NCBI GenBank assembly: GCA_024426085.1
Contig: CP087974.1
Location: forward strand, 1,488,001-1,552,000
Length of the DNA stretch: 64,000 nucleotides
From: Rhizobium sp. RCAM05350
Lineage (GTDB): Bacteria > Pseudomonadota > Alphaproteobacteria > Rhizobiales > Rhizobiaceae
Direction of reading: 5' to 3'
Below are positions 1-9,354 of this stretch, piece by piece. Each line of letters starts with the position of its first letter. Within the stretch, counting starts at the first letter, position 1. Below the pieces are notes generated by a model. It saw nothing but the letters and a program-made list of their open reading frames with translations. It was not told the DNA's origin and searched no databases. The position numbers were made by a program, and so were the translations under genes.

Positions 1-496
1 TTCGAGCAACTGGCGTCTTGCCTGCGGCTTGGCAGCGATCAGCTCGCCGATCCGCCCCTGGCCAACCATCGACGGCGAACGCGCGCCGGTCGAGGCATCG
101 GCAAACAACAGCTGCACGTCCTTGGCGCGGGCTTCCTTGCCGTTGATGCGGTAGACCGAGCCGTTCTCCCGCCTCGATCCGCCGTGTCACCTGGATCTCG
201 TCGCTGTCGTTGAAGGCAGCGGGCGCCGTGCGATCGGAATTGTCGAGATAGAGGCCGACCTCGGCGGTGTTGCGGGCGGGACGATTGCCGGAGCCTGAAA
301 AGATCACGTCGTCCATGCCGGACGCGCGCATGTTCTTGTAGGAATTCTCCCCCATCACCCAGCGCAGCGCTTCGACCAGGTTCGACTTGCCGCAGCCGTT
401 CGGCCCGACAACACCGGTCAGCCCGCGCTCGATGACAAATTCGGAAGGCTCGACGAAGGACTTGAAGCCGAGAAGGCGGAGTTTGGTGAACTTCAT
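1..496 (-). CDS. smc: Chromosome segregation protein SMC, N-terminal part (cut by window edge, frameshifted)
   Basis: SMC ATPase that condenses and segregates the chromosome. The reverse strand from the ATG at 494-496 reads [14 protein letters not shown], and the Walker A motif GPNGCGKS is at residues 31-38, as expected for the SMC head. The body of the gene lies outside the window. The frame breaks near 172: a reading GCCTCGA where GCTCGA would keep the frame. Past that point the other frame gives the family Q-loop segment ([13 protein letters not shown]). Identification is firm; I think the frameshift is a sequence error because SMC is normally essential or strongly required. It follows the dsbA-like gene on the same strand, separated by a terminator. 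Confidence 0.93.
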   Translation of the reverse strand, partial: MKFTKLRLLGFKSFVEPSEFVIERGLTGVVGPNGCGKSNLVEALRWVMGENSYKNMRASGMDDVIFSGSGNRPARNTAEVGLYLDNSDRTAPAAFNDSDEIQVTRRIEAGERLGLPHQRQGSPRQGRAAVVCRCLDRRAFAVDGWPGADRRADRCQAAGKTPVAR

Positions 497-525
497 GCGT
501 TCACGCCCCGACGAAGGGACAGGCA

Positions 526-553
526 ATAAAAAACGGGCGCACTGAGGCGCCCG
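526..553 (-). terminator. Intrinsic terminator after the dsbA-like gene
   Basis: Perfect 7-bp stem CGGGCGC (534-540) / GCGCCCG (547-553) with a 6-base loop. On the minus strand it is followed by a run of six T (plus-strand aaaaaa before 534). It lies 28 bases past the dsbA-like stop and separates that gene from smc. Confidence 0.8.
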
Positions 554-580
554 CCGGTCGTTTTGTCAAAACGCTGGGGA

Positions 581-1465
581 TCAGAGCATTGAGTCGATAA
601 GGGCCGACATGGTGTCAACCGACATTTCTCCGGAATACTTCTTGCCATTGAAGAAGAAGGTAGGGGTGGCCTTGACGCCGAAATCCTTGTCGCCCTTCTG
701 CATCGTTGCCTGCACATCATCCAGAAGTTTCTGGTTCGTCAAGCAGGCCTCGAAGCTCTCCTGTGTAAAACCGGCGAGTTTCGACATCTGCAGCAGCGCA
801 TCGCGGCCATTTGGCGCGGCGGCCCAGGTTTCCTGCTGCTTGAACAGCATCGAAACCATCGGGAAATACTGACCTTCCGGGGCGCAGCGCGCCAGCATGA
901 AGGCGGCAGCCGCGCGCGGATCGAACGGGAACTCGCGCACCACGAAACGGACCTGGCCGCTATCGACATACTTGGTCTTGATGGCATCGAAGGTTTCGTT
1001 GTGGAAACGGGCACAATGCGGGCAGGTCATCGACATGTATTCGACGATCGTCACCTTGGCGTCGGCCTTGCCGATCGCCATTTCCGGCAGCGGACCCGGT
1101 GCCATCAGCTTGGCAATATCGACTTCGCCTTCCGACTGCGGCAGTTCGACCTTGGCTGCGGGGGCTGCGGCCTGCGCCATCTGCGTCTGATTGGCTCCGG
1201 CCGTCGCAGGCGTTGCAGCAGACGACATGGTGGAGGATGTCGTCGTGCCATCCACCGGCTTCATCGCTGACGTGGACGACATCATCGAGCCGCCGTCGGC
1301 GGGCTTGACTTCGGTCTTGGCGGCCGTGTCGGTGCTTTCCGCTGCAGGTGTGTTTGCGGCCGCATCCTTCTTCTCGTCGCTGCAGGCGGCGAGCGTCACA
1401 GCGATGGCGGCCACGGCGACGCCGCTCAGGAGGCGCTTGAAAGGGCTCAGTTCAGAAAGGGACAT
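581..1465 (-). CDS. DsbA-family thiol:disulfide oxidoreductase, lipoprotein
   Basis: Thioredoxin-fold protein of 294 residues expected to act on cysteines of exported proteins in the periplasm. Start chosen at ATG 1463-1465 (MSLSELSPF), which has AGGTGA a few bases upstream and gives a proper signal peptide; an extension to 1588 would add non-signal residues. A lipobox-like LAAC places the lipidated Cys at about residue 28. Residues 35-105 are an Ala/Thr/Ser/Met-rich linker. The catalytic CPHC is at 148-151 and the cis-proline segment (KATPTFFF) is near the end. DsbA-like versus DsbC/DsbG-like function cannot be decided from sequence alone. The reading frame is intact. Confidence 0.9.
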   Translation of the reverse strand: MSLSELSPFKRLLSGVAVAAIAVTLAACSDEKKDAAANTPAAESTDTAAKTEVKPADGGSMMSSTSAMKPVDGTTTSSTMSSAATPATAGANQTQMAQAAAPAAKVELPQSEGEVDIAKLMAPGPLPEMAIGKADAKVTIVEYMSMTCPHCARFHNETFDAIKTKYVDSGQVRFVVREFPFDPRAAAAFMLARCAPEGQYFPMVSMLFKQQETWAAAPNGRDALLQMSKLAGFTQESFEACLTNQKLLDDVQATMQKGDKDFGVKATPTFFFNGKKYSGEMSVDTMSALIDSML

Positions 1466-1588
1466 GGTTTCACCTGTGTAAGGGGATGAACGAAATCGGT
1501 CGAAAATTCGATAACTTGCCTTGTACGGGGCGACAAGGGGCTGTTGCTCACCAACGTTCAAACAATTGTGACCGGCTGATGGTGGCAC

Positions 1589-2095
1589 TCATTTTTTTTG
1601 CGGCGCAAGCACTGCAGTGCCAAGCCGCGTCAGCGCTGCCTTCAGGGCCTCGCTCTCGATACCATCGACCAGCGTTTCCAGATGCCGGGCTCGTTCACCG
1701 GTCAGGGGTCTGGGCTTGCGATAGGGCTTTGGCGGGGCTGCCACCGGTTTCTGCACGATGCGCATCTGGTTGATTGCCGGAAAGCCGAAGAAGCCGTTGA
1801 TCCGCTGGATCAGCTCGCCCTGCGCATGGGTCAGAAACAGGGCGCGCGCACCTTCGCAGGCGATTGTCAGCACACCCGGCTGATAGCCGCCCTCGCCTGT
1901 CATCTCCGAGGCGCGGCGCGGCCAGGCGATCTTTTCCGGCCGGGTGCAATCGGCAAAGTCCTCGCCGGCGATCTCATCCCAGGAACCGAGCAACAGCGTG
2001 TTGATGCCGGCGCGCTTGGCAAGCACCGGATCGATCATGCCATTGGCGATCTCACTGATCTGACGGCCGCCCTTGCGGGTATAAGGTTGTTTCAA
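1589..2095 (-). CDS. DUF721 / DciA-like protein
   Basis: Small protein of about 168 residues with the DUF721 (DciA-like) core, e.g. GRQISEIANGMIDPVLAKR and LLGSWDEIAGEDFA. DciA proteins load replicative helicase in many bacteria that lack DnaC; that role is known for the family and only inferred here. No ATG lies in the expected place. I chose TTG at 2093-2095 (MKQPYTRKGG), preceded by GAAAG at a suitable distance; the frame stays open further upstream into mutY, which is unlikely to be coding. It is divergent from mutY and next to the dsbA-like gene, an order usual in Rhizobiales. Confidence 0.78.
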   Translation of the reverse strand: MKQPYTRKGGRQISEIANGMIDPVLAKRAGINTLLLGSWDEIAGEDFADCTRPEKIAWPRRASEMTGEGGYQPGVLTIACEGARALFLTHAQGELIQRINGFFGFPAINQMRIVQKPVAAPPKPYRKPRPLTGERARHLETLVDGIESEALKAALTRLGTAVLAPQKK

Positions 2096-2155
2096 CAGAT
2101 ATCTTTCAGGTTCCAGATCCGCCTTGAAGGATGGCGAACACTCCGCCAAGTATTT

Positions 2156-2206
2156 ATACCAAGGATCGACGATAGAGACCAATAGGATCGGCTCGATCCT
2201 TGGTAT
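2156..2206. promoter_or_regulatory. 13-bp perfect inverted repeat between dciA-like gene and mutY
   Basis: ATACCAAGGATCG (2156-2168) and CGATCCTTGGTAT (2194-2206) are exact reverse complements separated by 25 bases. They fill the short divergent intergenic region, so this could be an operator for both genes or a stem-loop in a leader. No regulator is identified. Confidence 0.5.
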
Positions 2207-2230
2207 GCCCCCCAACCAACTTTCCGGCAA

Positions 2231-3337
2231 ATGATGCAGCAGACAATGAAATCGGCCGATGCGGCCAAACGGCTTCTTTCCTGGTATGACCGGCATCATC
2301 GCGACCTGCCCTGGCGCATCTCGCCGCCGATGGCGCGCGATGGCGTGGTCGCCGATCCCTATCACGTCTGGCTATCGGAAGTGATGCTGCAACAGACCAC
2401 CGTGCAGGCGGTCAAACCATATTTCCACAAGTTCCTGGCGCTCTGGCCGAAAGTGACGGACCTCGCGTCGGCCGATACCGAGGAAGTGATGAAGGCCTGG
2501 GCCGGCCTTGGCTACTACGCCCGGGCGCGCAACCTGAAGAAATGCGCCGAGGCCGTGGCGCGCGAGCATTCCGGCGTATTTCCCGATACCGAAGATGGAT
2601 TGAAGGCGCTGCCGGGCATTGGCGACTATACAGCCGCCGCCGTCTCCGCCATCGCCTTCAACAGGCAAAGTGCCGTTCTCGATGGCAATGTCGAGCGGGT
2701 GATTTCGCGGCTGCACGCGATCGAGACGCCGCTGCCTGCGGCCAAGCCGCAGATGCGGGCGCTGGTGGCCGAGATGACGCCGGCGGACCGGCCGGGCGAT
2801 TTCGCGCAGGGGATGATGGATCTCGGTGCAACGATCTGTACGCCGAAACGGCCGGCCTGCGCGCTCTGTCCGCTGAACGGCGACTGTCTGGCCTTGAAGA
2901 CGGCCGACCCGGAGACCTTTCCACGCAAGGCACCGAAGAAGGACAAGCCGCTGCGTGTCGGTGCTGCGTTTGTCGCCAGCGGCATCGATGGCGCCGTCTA
3001 TCTGCAGAAACGCGGCGAGACCGGGCTGCTCGGCGGCATGACGGAAGTTCCGGGAACACCCTGGACCTCGCGCATCGACGGCGACAACACGATTTCCGCC
3101 CAACCTTTTGCCGCACCGTGGGAACCCTGCGGAACAATCACACATGTTTTTACGCATTTTGAGTTGCGCTTGTCGATCTATCGGGCCAAGGTCGCCAACG
3201 TGAACAAAACAGGAAACGGCTGGTGGGAACCGCTGGCCTCACTCGAGGCCCAGGCCCTGCCGACCGTCATGAAAAAAGCAATCGCCCAGGCTATACCGCA
3301 CGCTTTCAAAGGCGGCCTGGACAGCCCGAAAAACTGA
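2231..3337 (+). CDS. mutY: A/G-specific adenine DNA glycosylase
   Basis: Base-excision repair enzyme that removes adenine mispaired with 8-oxoguanine. The 368-residue frame is intact. Catalytic Glu50 lies in SEVMLQQT, the helix-hairpin-helix (LPGIGDYTAAA) at about 127-137, and catalytic Asp151 in LDGNVERV. The 4Fe-4S ligands follow the MutY spacing C-X6-C-X2-C-X5-C (Cys203, 210, 213, 219). The C-terminal part, with FTHFELRL, is the NUDIX-like domain that recognises 8-oxoG. Start is the ATG pair at 2231/2234; a third ATG at 2246 is possible. The HAD gene follows after 10 bases, so the three plus-strand genes 2231-4335 look like one operon. Confidence 0.96.
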   Translation: MMQQTMKSADAAKRLLSWYDRHHRDLPWRISPPMARDGVVADPYHVWLSEVMLQQTTVQAVKPYFHKFLALWPKVTDLASADTEEVMKAWAGLGYYARARNLKKCAEAVAREHSGVFPDTEDGLKALPGIGDYTAAAVSAIAFNRQSAVLDGNVERVISRLHAIETPLPAAKPQMRALVAEMTPADRPGDFAQGMMDLGATICTPKRPACALCPLNGDCLALKTADPETFPRKAPKKDKPLRVGAAFVASGIDGAVYLQKRGETGLLGGMTEVPGTPWTSRIDGDNTISAQPFAAPWEPCGTITHVFTHFELRLSIYRAKVANVNKTGNGWWEPLASLEAQALPTVMKKAIAQAIPHAFKGGLDSPKN

Positions 3338-3347
3338 GGAATAGCTG

Positions 3348-3967
3348 ATGAGCAGCGTCGAAATCCGCCACATCGTCTTCGACATCGGCAAGGTGCTGAT
3401 TCACTACGATCCGCTTATTCCGTTCTCGCATGAATCATTCCTGATGATGCCGAGCGCAAATGGTTCTTCGCCAATGTCTGCACCCATGACTGGAACATCG
3501 AGCAGGATCGCGGCCGCGACTGGCGAGAGGCGGAGGAGCTGTTAATCTCCGAACATCCGGCACACGCGGAGAGCATCCGCGCCTTCCGCAAATACTGGCA
3601 CGAGATGGTGCCGCATGCCTATGTCGAATGCGTTTCGATCATGGAAAGCCTGATCGCCAAGGGCTATGACGTCACCATGCTGACCAACTTTGCCTCCGAC
3701 ACATTCAAGGAAGCGCAAAAGCTATTTCCCTTCCTGACACTGCCGCGCGGCGTGACCGTTTCAGGCGATATCCGGCTGATCAAGCCGGACGTGGCGATCT
3801 ATCAGACGCATACAAAGACGTTCGGCCTTGATCCGGCGGCAACGCTGTTCATCGACGACAGCATGCCCAATGTCGAGGGCGCCCGCGCCGCCGGCTGGCA
3901 TGCCGTGCACTTTACCGATCCTCAGACGCTTCAATCCGACCTTCTCGCTTATGGGCTGACAGTATGA
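3348..3967 (+). CDS. HAD-family hydrolase (frameshifted)
   Basis: Haloacid dehalogenase-type phosphatase of about 206 residues. The N-terminus (IRHIVFDIGKVLIHYDP) is motif I; after the frame change the rest is clear: MLTNFASD (motif II region), IKPDVAIYQ (motif III Lys) and LFIDDSMPNVEGARAAG (motif IV). The frame changes between about 3428 and 3440, at a GAATC site (3432-3436). Substrate unknown. It sits 10 bases after mutY and its TGA overlaps the ATG of the next gene (ATGA), suggesting translational coupling. I treat the break as a probable sequence error. Confidence 0.85.
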
Positions 3968-4335
3968 CGATGAGCATCATTCCCTTCGATCCCGCTGCCG
4001 CCACCGAACGTTTTCATGCAGCAATCGACGCGCTTGATTTTTCCACCATCGAAGATTTCTTCGCCGATGATGCGACCTATTCCTCCGGCAAGGTCGGCGG
4101 GCTCAAGGGCCGGACCGATATCATGGCGGCGTTCCGGCGCTACTTTGCCGAATATCCCGACCAGGTGGCGGAAAACAGCCTGATCGAACCCGTCTCCCTG
4201 CTCGCAGCCCGAGCCGTCTGGAGCCTCAGCGCCACGAGTTCCTCAACCGGTGAGCCTCTTGTCCGTCGGGGAGAAGAAACCGTCACCTTCAATGATCAGG
4301 GTAAAATCGTCAGCGTCGAGGTCACTGATTTCTGA
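3964..4335 (+). CDS. SnoaL/NTF2-like protein
   Basis: A 123-residue single-domain protein with the alpha+beta-barrel pattern of the NTF2/SnoaL superfamily: N-terminal helix (ERFHAAIDALDFSTIEDFF), DDATYSSGKVGGLKGR strand-turn, and C-terminal strands ending in IVSVEVTDF. Such proteins may be small enzymes or ligand-binding folds; no function can be assigned. The start ATG overlaps the stop of the HAD gene, so it is the third gene of the mutY operon. Confidence 0.75.
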   Translation: MTMSIIPFDPAAATERFHAAIDALDFSTIEDFFADDATYSSGKVGGLKGRTDIMAAFRRYFAEYPDQVAENSLIEPVSLLAARAVWSLSATSSSTGEPLVRRGEETVTFNDQGKIVSVEVTDF

Positions 4336-4456
4336 GAATATTAGCTTTTTTGAAACCTTCAAAACGCCGCAATTGGTTCAGCTGTCATTCACCTTCTCGA
4401 CGGCATGATCGGCCTCGAAATTCAGAATAGCAACTCACCGGAAAGGCCGCATTTCC

Positions 4457-5555
4457 ATGGCAAGACTTATTATTGATGGCACCAATAGCAACAATCGCAT
4501 TGTCCAGAGCGATTACAGCACGCGCCGTGGAAATCTACGGCTATGGCGGCAACGACTCTATCTACCTGAACGTGACCAGCAGTTATGGCGGCGACAACTA
4601 TGTCAGCGCCGGGACAGGCAATGACACGGTCGTTAACTATTTCGAAGGTGGCAACGATATTTTCCTCGGTGACGGCAACGATTTGTACATCGCCGATATC
4701 CGTGCAGGCGACAGCAACGACTATGACCTCGTCCGCGGAGGCAATGGCAACGACCGCTTCGAGGTCGATAGCGAGCGCAGCGACTATTACGGCGATGCCG
4801 GCACCGATACCTTCCTGTCGTGGGGAGCCGACAACTATTTCAACGGCGGCACCGGTACCGACACGATCAGCTACCAATTGCAGGACGACTACGCCTCGCA
4901 GCGTGGCAAGGGCGTCGATATCAATCTCGGCAAGCAGTGGGCTTCCACCACGAGCGGTCACAAGGAAACCCTGATCAGCATCGAAAATGCCATCGGCACC
5001 GACAAGGGCCACGACAACATTACCGGCAGCGAGGGCCGCAATATCCTGCAGGGCCTTGGCGGCAACGACATCGTCTACGGCCTCGGCGGCAACGACGACA
5101 TTTATGGCGGCGCTGGCAATGACGACCTCTATGGCGGCAACGGCGACGACGATCTGGTGGGCGGCTCGGGCGATGACGACCTGCTGGGCGGTTCCGGCGT
5201 TGATTATCTCGTTGGCGGTTCCGGCTTCGATTTCCTCAGTGGCGGTACAGGTGCCGACATCTTCGACTTCAACTATGTCAGTGACTCGGTCGTCGGTAGC
5301 AGACGCGATATCATCAGTGATTTCCACCGCTCGGAATTGGACGTGGTGGACCTGCGGTCGATCGATGCGAACTCCTCGCTCGGCGGCAACCAGGCTTTCA
5401 AATTTATCGGTGGTGGGTCTTTCACCGGCAGCGCAGGTCAATTGCAGTTCAAAAACGGCGTGGTCTCGGGCGATGTAAACGGTGACGGCCTTGCCGATTT
5501 CCAGATCAAGATGAACGGCGTCACCAGGATGTATGCCGACGACTTCTTTCTATAA
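4457..5555 (+). CDS. RTX-type calcium-binding protein, probable type I secretion substrate (frameshifted near N-terminus)
   Basis: Acidic Gly/Asp/Asn-rich protein of about 365 residues. Eight consecutive nonapeptides of the type GGxGxDxLx (5054-5269; e.g. GGAGNDDLY, GGNGDDDLV) form the RTX calcium beta-roll, and more irregular GxGND units lie in the N-terminal half. There is no signal peptide; the C-terminus ends in a hydrophobic stretch (MYADDFFL), as in substrates of ABC-type (type I) secretion. I place the start at ATG 4457 (MARLIIDGTNSNN), which follows AAAGG and matches the style of related rhizobial proteins. Its frame joins the main frame only if two bases are missing near 4526 (CGCGCC where CGCGCGCC fits). 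No transporter genes lie nearby. A free-standing start at 4473 is less likely. Confidence 0.82.
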
Positions 5556-5582
5556 GCCTACGGAATTTACCAACCGCAAAGA

Positions 5583-5614
5583 GGAGTCCCGCCCCGGCGG
5601 GGCTCCTTTCTTTT
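5583..5614 (+). terminator. Intrinsic terminator after the RTX gene
   Basis: Stem GGAGTCCCGCC (5583-5593) with GGCGGGGCTCC (5596-5606), one G-T wobble, followed by TTTCTTTT. It lies 28 bases past the RTX stop. Confidence 0.85.
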
Positions 5615-5634
5615 GATCGCATACGGACAAACAG

Positions 5635-5668
5635 AAACGCCCAGGATCATTGCCGATCCTGGGCGTTT
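5635..5668. terminator. Strong 14-bp hairpin, possible bidirectional terminator
   Basis: AAACGCCCAGGATC (5635-5648) and GATCCTGGGCGTTT (5655-5668) are perfect reverse complements with a 6-base loop. It follows the terminator at 5583-5614 by 20 bases. Short A and T runs at its ends fit termination in either direction, though neither run is long. Confidence 0.6.
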
Positions 5669-6136
5669 AAGTCTTCCTCCGGGACTGAAGGTACGAAACC
5701 GGACGAAAACTATCTCTGAACCGGGCGGCTTTCACCGCCCGTCAAGCAATCTACGGATTGTCCCGCGCGCCTCGCGTGGTTGATCACACGGTCGTCCTGC
5801 TTGCTGGCCAGATTACAGGCGGGATGGTTAAATTGTTCTAAAAGGCGGTGCGCCGGGTCTGATTTCGAAGGCCGGATGACATCGGCAAACACACGATGGA
5901 AACCCGCTATCTTGAGGACAGGATGCAAGAACGGCGATTATCTCCATGCCTATGCAACCGTCGTTCTTGCATCCGGCGATCAAGCGGGGCACAAAGCTTT
6001 TGAATGCCCTGCACGCGATGATTCTCGACCGAACCAGCCACCGTCCGATCTCCGCAGATGCTGAAAAATTCGTCACATTCCGAAACTTGTTTTTTCAGGA
6101 ACTCGTTCCCGTCCGCAGACAGGAAAGGCAGACCAT
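5669..6136. other. Intergenic region with no supported gene
   Basis: About 470 bases between the RTX gene terminators and the small protein at 6137. Short frames exist on both strands, but none has a ribosome binding site, a recognisable domain or consistent codon use. One hairpin (CGGGCGG 5722-5728 / CCGCCCG 5735-5741) has no T run. I see nothing else that can be named. Confidence 0.5.
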
Positions 6137-6337
6137 ATGAACGAGACTACCGAGATTTCGAAAGAATTTTTGGATGGAGCCCGGGGGCGGGAACTCAACG
6201 CGGAATGCCCTGCCCGTTGGGTCATTCACTGCATCTGCTGCGAAGAACCGGTCGAGCCGTGGCAAACCACCGGCTATCAGTTCGGCTATTGCGCCCACTG
6301 TTTCGATATTCTGATGGAGCCGGCGGGCAAATCCTAA
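6137..6337 (+). CDS. Small cysteine-pair protein of unknown function
   Basis: A 66-residue frame starting at ATG 6137 with AGGAAAGG upstream. It has two cysteine clusters, HCICCEEP and YCAHCF, about 20 residues apart, which could form a small zinc ribbon. It starts Glu/Asp-rich and has no signal peptide or membrane segment. I do not recognise a family. It shares a symmetrical terminator with ccrM, which runs towards it. Confidence 0.6.
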   Translation: MNETTEISKEFLDGARGRELNAECPARWVIHCICCEEPVEPWQTTGYQFGYCAHCFDILMEPAGKS

Positions 6338-6381
6338 GGCGGCTGCATTTTACGCGCCAAACCTCACTGACTTTGACATGC

Positions 6382-6416
6382 AAACGCCGCGCATCCCCTT
6401 GGGGAGCGCGGCGTTT
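6382..6416. terminator. Shared terminator between the small protein and ccrM
   Basis: AAACGCCGCGC (6382-6392) pairs perfectly with GCGCGGCGTTT (6406-6416), and the inner TCCCC/GGGGA extends the stem. It lies 45 bases past the small gene's stop and 25 bases past the ccrM stop on the other strand. Confidence 0.75.
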
Positions 6417-6440
6417 GGCGTTCATCGGTCGTGCGGCTGA

Positions 6441-7583
<1,143 letters not shown>

Positions 7584-7613
7584 CTACGCTTACTCGGAAC
7601 TGATTGCCCTTAT

Positions 7614-7634
7614 GGTTACCGAACTTGGTTACCA
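7614..7634. repeat. Direct repeat GGTTACC upstream of ccrM
   Basis: GGTTACC occurs twice, 6 bases apart, in the short region upstream of ccrM. It could be a regulator site; no protein can be named and chance is possible. Confidence 0.25.
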
Positions 7635-7700
7635 AATGCTGAAGGCGGCTGCGAAATTTGTGAAATGATACAGGAGGATGCTGGAAAGCACCGATATGCG

Positions 7701-7734
7701 GCGCTCCCGTCATGCTTAACGGGGGCGCTTTTTT
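7701..7734 (+). terminator. Orphan plus-strand terminator upstream of ccrM
   Basis: GCGCTCCCGT (7701-7710) pairs with ACGGGGGCGC (7719-7728), one T-G wobble, followed by six T. The genes on both sides (ccrM, ABM) are on the minus strand, so no annotated plus-strand gene ends here. See the finding on a possible small RNA. Confidence 0.7.
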
Positions 7735-7742
7735 GACGGCGC

Positions 7743-8105
7743 TTATTGCCTCTGTTCGCTTGCCGCGTGAAAGGCCCGGCTATCGGCCGGCGCCTCGTCG
7801 CGCTCGGTCATGCCGTAGTCACGGATGACGCTGGCGATGCGCAGGCGGTAGTCGGCGAAGGTGCCGTTGCGCCCGGCATGCTGGGCCGCCCTATGTTCCG
7901 GGCCGTTGCGCCAGACGGCGATCGCCGTCTCGTCGCGCCAGAACGACAGAGACAGGATCTTGCCCGGCATCTTCAGGCTTTCGAAGCGCTCGATCGACAG
8001 GAAGCCGTCGATCTCATTGAGGCGCATGTGCAATTGTGCGGCCAGGTCGAGATAGGCGCTGCGCCGGTCGTCGGCCGGCGTCACCTCGAAAATGACGGCG
8101 ATCAA
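7743..8105 (-). CDS. Antibiotic biosynthesis monooxygenase (ABM) family protein
   Basis: A 120-residue protein with the ABM fold: VIFEVTPADDRRSAYLDLA, then GFLSIERFES and LSLSFWRDETAIAVWRN, the usual strand-helix-strand pattern. The family includes small monooxygenases and heme-degrading IsdG-like enzymes; the substrate here is unknown. The start is TTG at 8103-8105, which overlaps the TGA of the upstream gene (TTGA), so translation is probably coupled. It forms a two-gene operon with the NIPSNAP gene and faces an ArsR regulator. Confidence 0.8.
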   Translation of the reverse strand: MIAVIFEVTPADDRRSAYLDLAAQLHMRLNEIDGFLSIERFESLKMPGKILSLSFWRDETAIAVWRNGPEHRAAQHAGRNGTFADYRLRIASVIRDYGMTERDEAPADSRAFHAASEQRQ

Positions 8106-8431
8106 AACGATACTCCTTTTGCATGCGGCCCCGAGACGTTCTTAAGGAAAATCCGGTCTTCCTTGAGGATGAACCGTTCTTTCCTGGCGAACTGGTAGTT
8201 TTCGATCCCGAGCGGATCGGCGGCAAGCCGTGCGCGATAGGCTTCGTAGGCAGCCAGGCTCTCGATATGATAGGCGGCGTACGCCGTCGTGGCCGAGCCC
8301 TCGTGAGGAGCGAAATAGCCGATCAGGTCGGCGCCGTTGCGCGGGATCGCCTGCCCCCAGTTGCGGGCGTAGGTGGCAAATTCCTCGCGCTTGAACGGAT
8401 CGATTTCATAGCGGATGAAACAGGTGATCAT
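8102..8431 (-). CDS. NIPSNAP family protein
   Basis: A 109-residue dimeric alpha/beta-barrel protein: MITCFIRYEIDPFKREEF, WGQAIPRNGADLIGYFAPHEG and YHIESLAAYEAYRARL match NIPSNAP. Start ATG 8429-8431 has GGAG eight bases upstream; the frame is open further but without support. It is the first gene of the NIPSNAP-ABM operon. Function is unknown for most bacterial members. Confidence 0.85.
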   Translation of the reverse strand: MITCFIRYEIDPFKREEFATYARNWGQAIPRNGADLIGYFAPHEGSATTAYAAYHIESLAAYEAYRARLAADPLGIENYQFARKERFILKEDRIFLKNVSGPHAKGVSF

Positions 8432-8486
8432 GGGGCTCTCCTTCGTTTGCGGATGTCCCTTTGTGCCAGTTTGCAGCCCCTTAATG

Positions 8487-8504
8487 CTTCGATCGCGATC
8501 GAAG
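8487..8504. promoter_or_regulatory. Perfect 18-bp palindrome, probable ArsR operator
   Basis: CTTCGATCGCGATCGAAG is a perfect palindrome midway between the divergent starts of the NIPSNAP gene (8431) and the ArsR gene (8549). Its position fits binding by that regulator and control of both directions. This is inference from symmetry and location. Confidence 0.6.
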
Positions 8505-8548
8505 TGTGAGGCCTTGCCGAGGTCGGGTGGCGCGGTTAACATCCGGGT

Positions 8549-9277
8549 ATGAAGGAAGGCCCAGATATAGCTCTCATCGGATCGCTGATCGGCGATCCCG
8601 CCCGCGCCAACATGCTGACCGCGCTGACCAGCGGCAAGGCGTTGACGGCGACGGAGCTTGCCGGAACGGCGGGGATCACGCTGCAGACGGCGAGTTCCCA
8701 CCTGTCGAAGCTGGAGGCCGGCGGCCTGATCACCCAGCGCAAGCAGGGCCGCCATCGCTATTTCACCCTTGCCGACGACGACGTGGGCCTGATGATCGAG
8801 GGCCTGATGGGCTTTGCCGCCTATCGCGGTTTTACCCGCCACCGCACCGGCCCCAAGGACCCGGCGCTGCGCAAGGCCCGCGTCTGCTACAATCACTTGG
8901 CGGGCGATTATGGCGTGCGCATGCTCGATAGTCTCATTGCCGAAGAAGTCATCTCCGGTGCCGGTGACAAGCTGCAACTGACGGCATCGGGTGCCGGCAA
9001 GATGACGGCTCTCGGCATCGACCTTCCGGCCCTGACGCGATCGCGCCGGCCGGTGTGTCGTACCTGCCTTGACTGGAGCGAGCGCCGCTCGCATCTTGCC
9101 GGCTCGCTCGGACAGGCCTTGCTGACGCTGTTTCTCGACAAGGGTTGGGCCAAGCGCGAGCCGGACAGCCGCGCCGTCCGCTTCACCGGCACCGGCGAGA
9201 AGGAATTCGCAAACCTCTTCCCCCTGCCCGCGCCATCAGCGATCGAGCGCCGCCACGAGCAGACCGTCGACGCTTGA
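8549..9277 (+). CDS. ArsR-family transcriptional regulator with CxxH and CxxC motifs
   Basis: 242-residue winged-helix regulator. The DNA-binding domain spans about residues 5-80 (LTATELAGTAGITLQTASSH, then LEAGGLITQRKQGRHRYF wing). The C-terminal part has Cys113-x2-His116 (CYNHLAG) and Cys170-x2-Cys173 (CRTC), a possible metal, heme or redox site; the classic ArsR metal motif ELCVCD is absent. Frame intact. It faces the NIPSNAP-ABM operon across a perfect palindrome, so it is probably their repressor and its own. Confidence 0.85.
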   Translation: MKEGPDIALIGSLIGDPARANMLTALTSGKALTATELAGTAGITLQTASSHLSKLEAGGLITQRKQGRHRYFTLADDDVGLMIEGLMGFAAYRGFTRHRTGPKDPALRKARVCYNHLAGDYGVRMLDSLIAEEVISGAGDKLQLTASGAGKMTALGIDLPALTRSRRPVCRTCLDWSERRSHLAGSLGQALLTLFLDKGWAKREPDSRAVRFTGTGEKEFANLFPLPAPSAIERRHEQTVDA

Positions 9278-9354
9278 GCCGGAAACGGCGGGCATGGGAT
9301 TTTGCCGGAAGGCTGCTATAGCTCGGCTCAACCTTCCTCCCTTGAATGCGGCCG

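Noticed and set aside
4470..5441. Long minus-strand frame opposite the RTX gene, rich in Ala/Val/Ile
   Set aside because: It is the mirror of the Gly/Asp repeats, so the repetitive pattern is inherited from the other strand.
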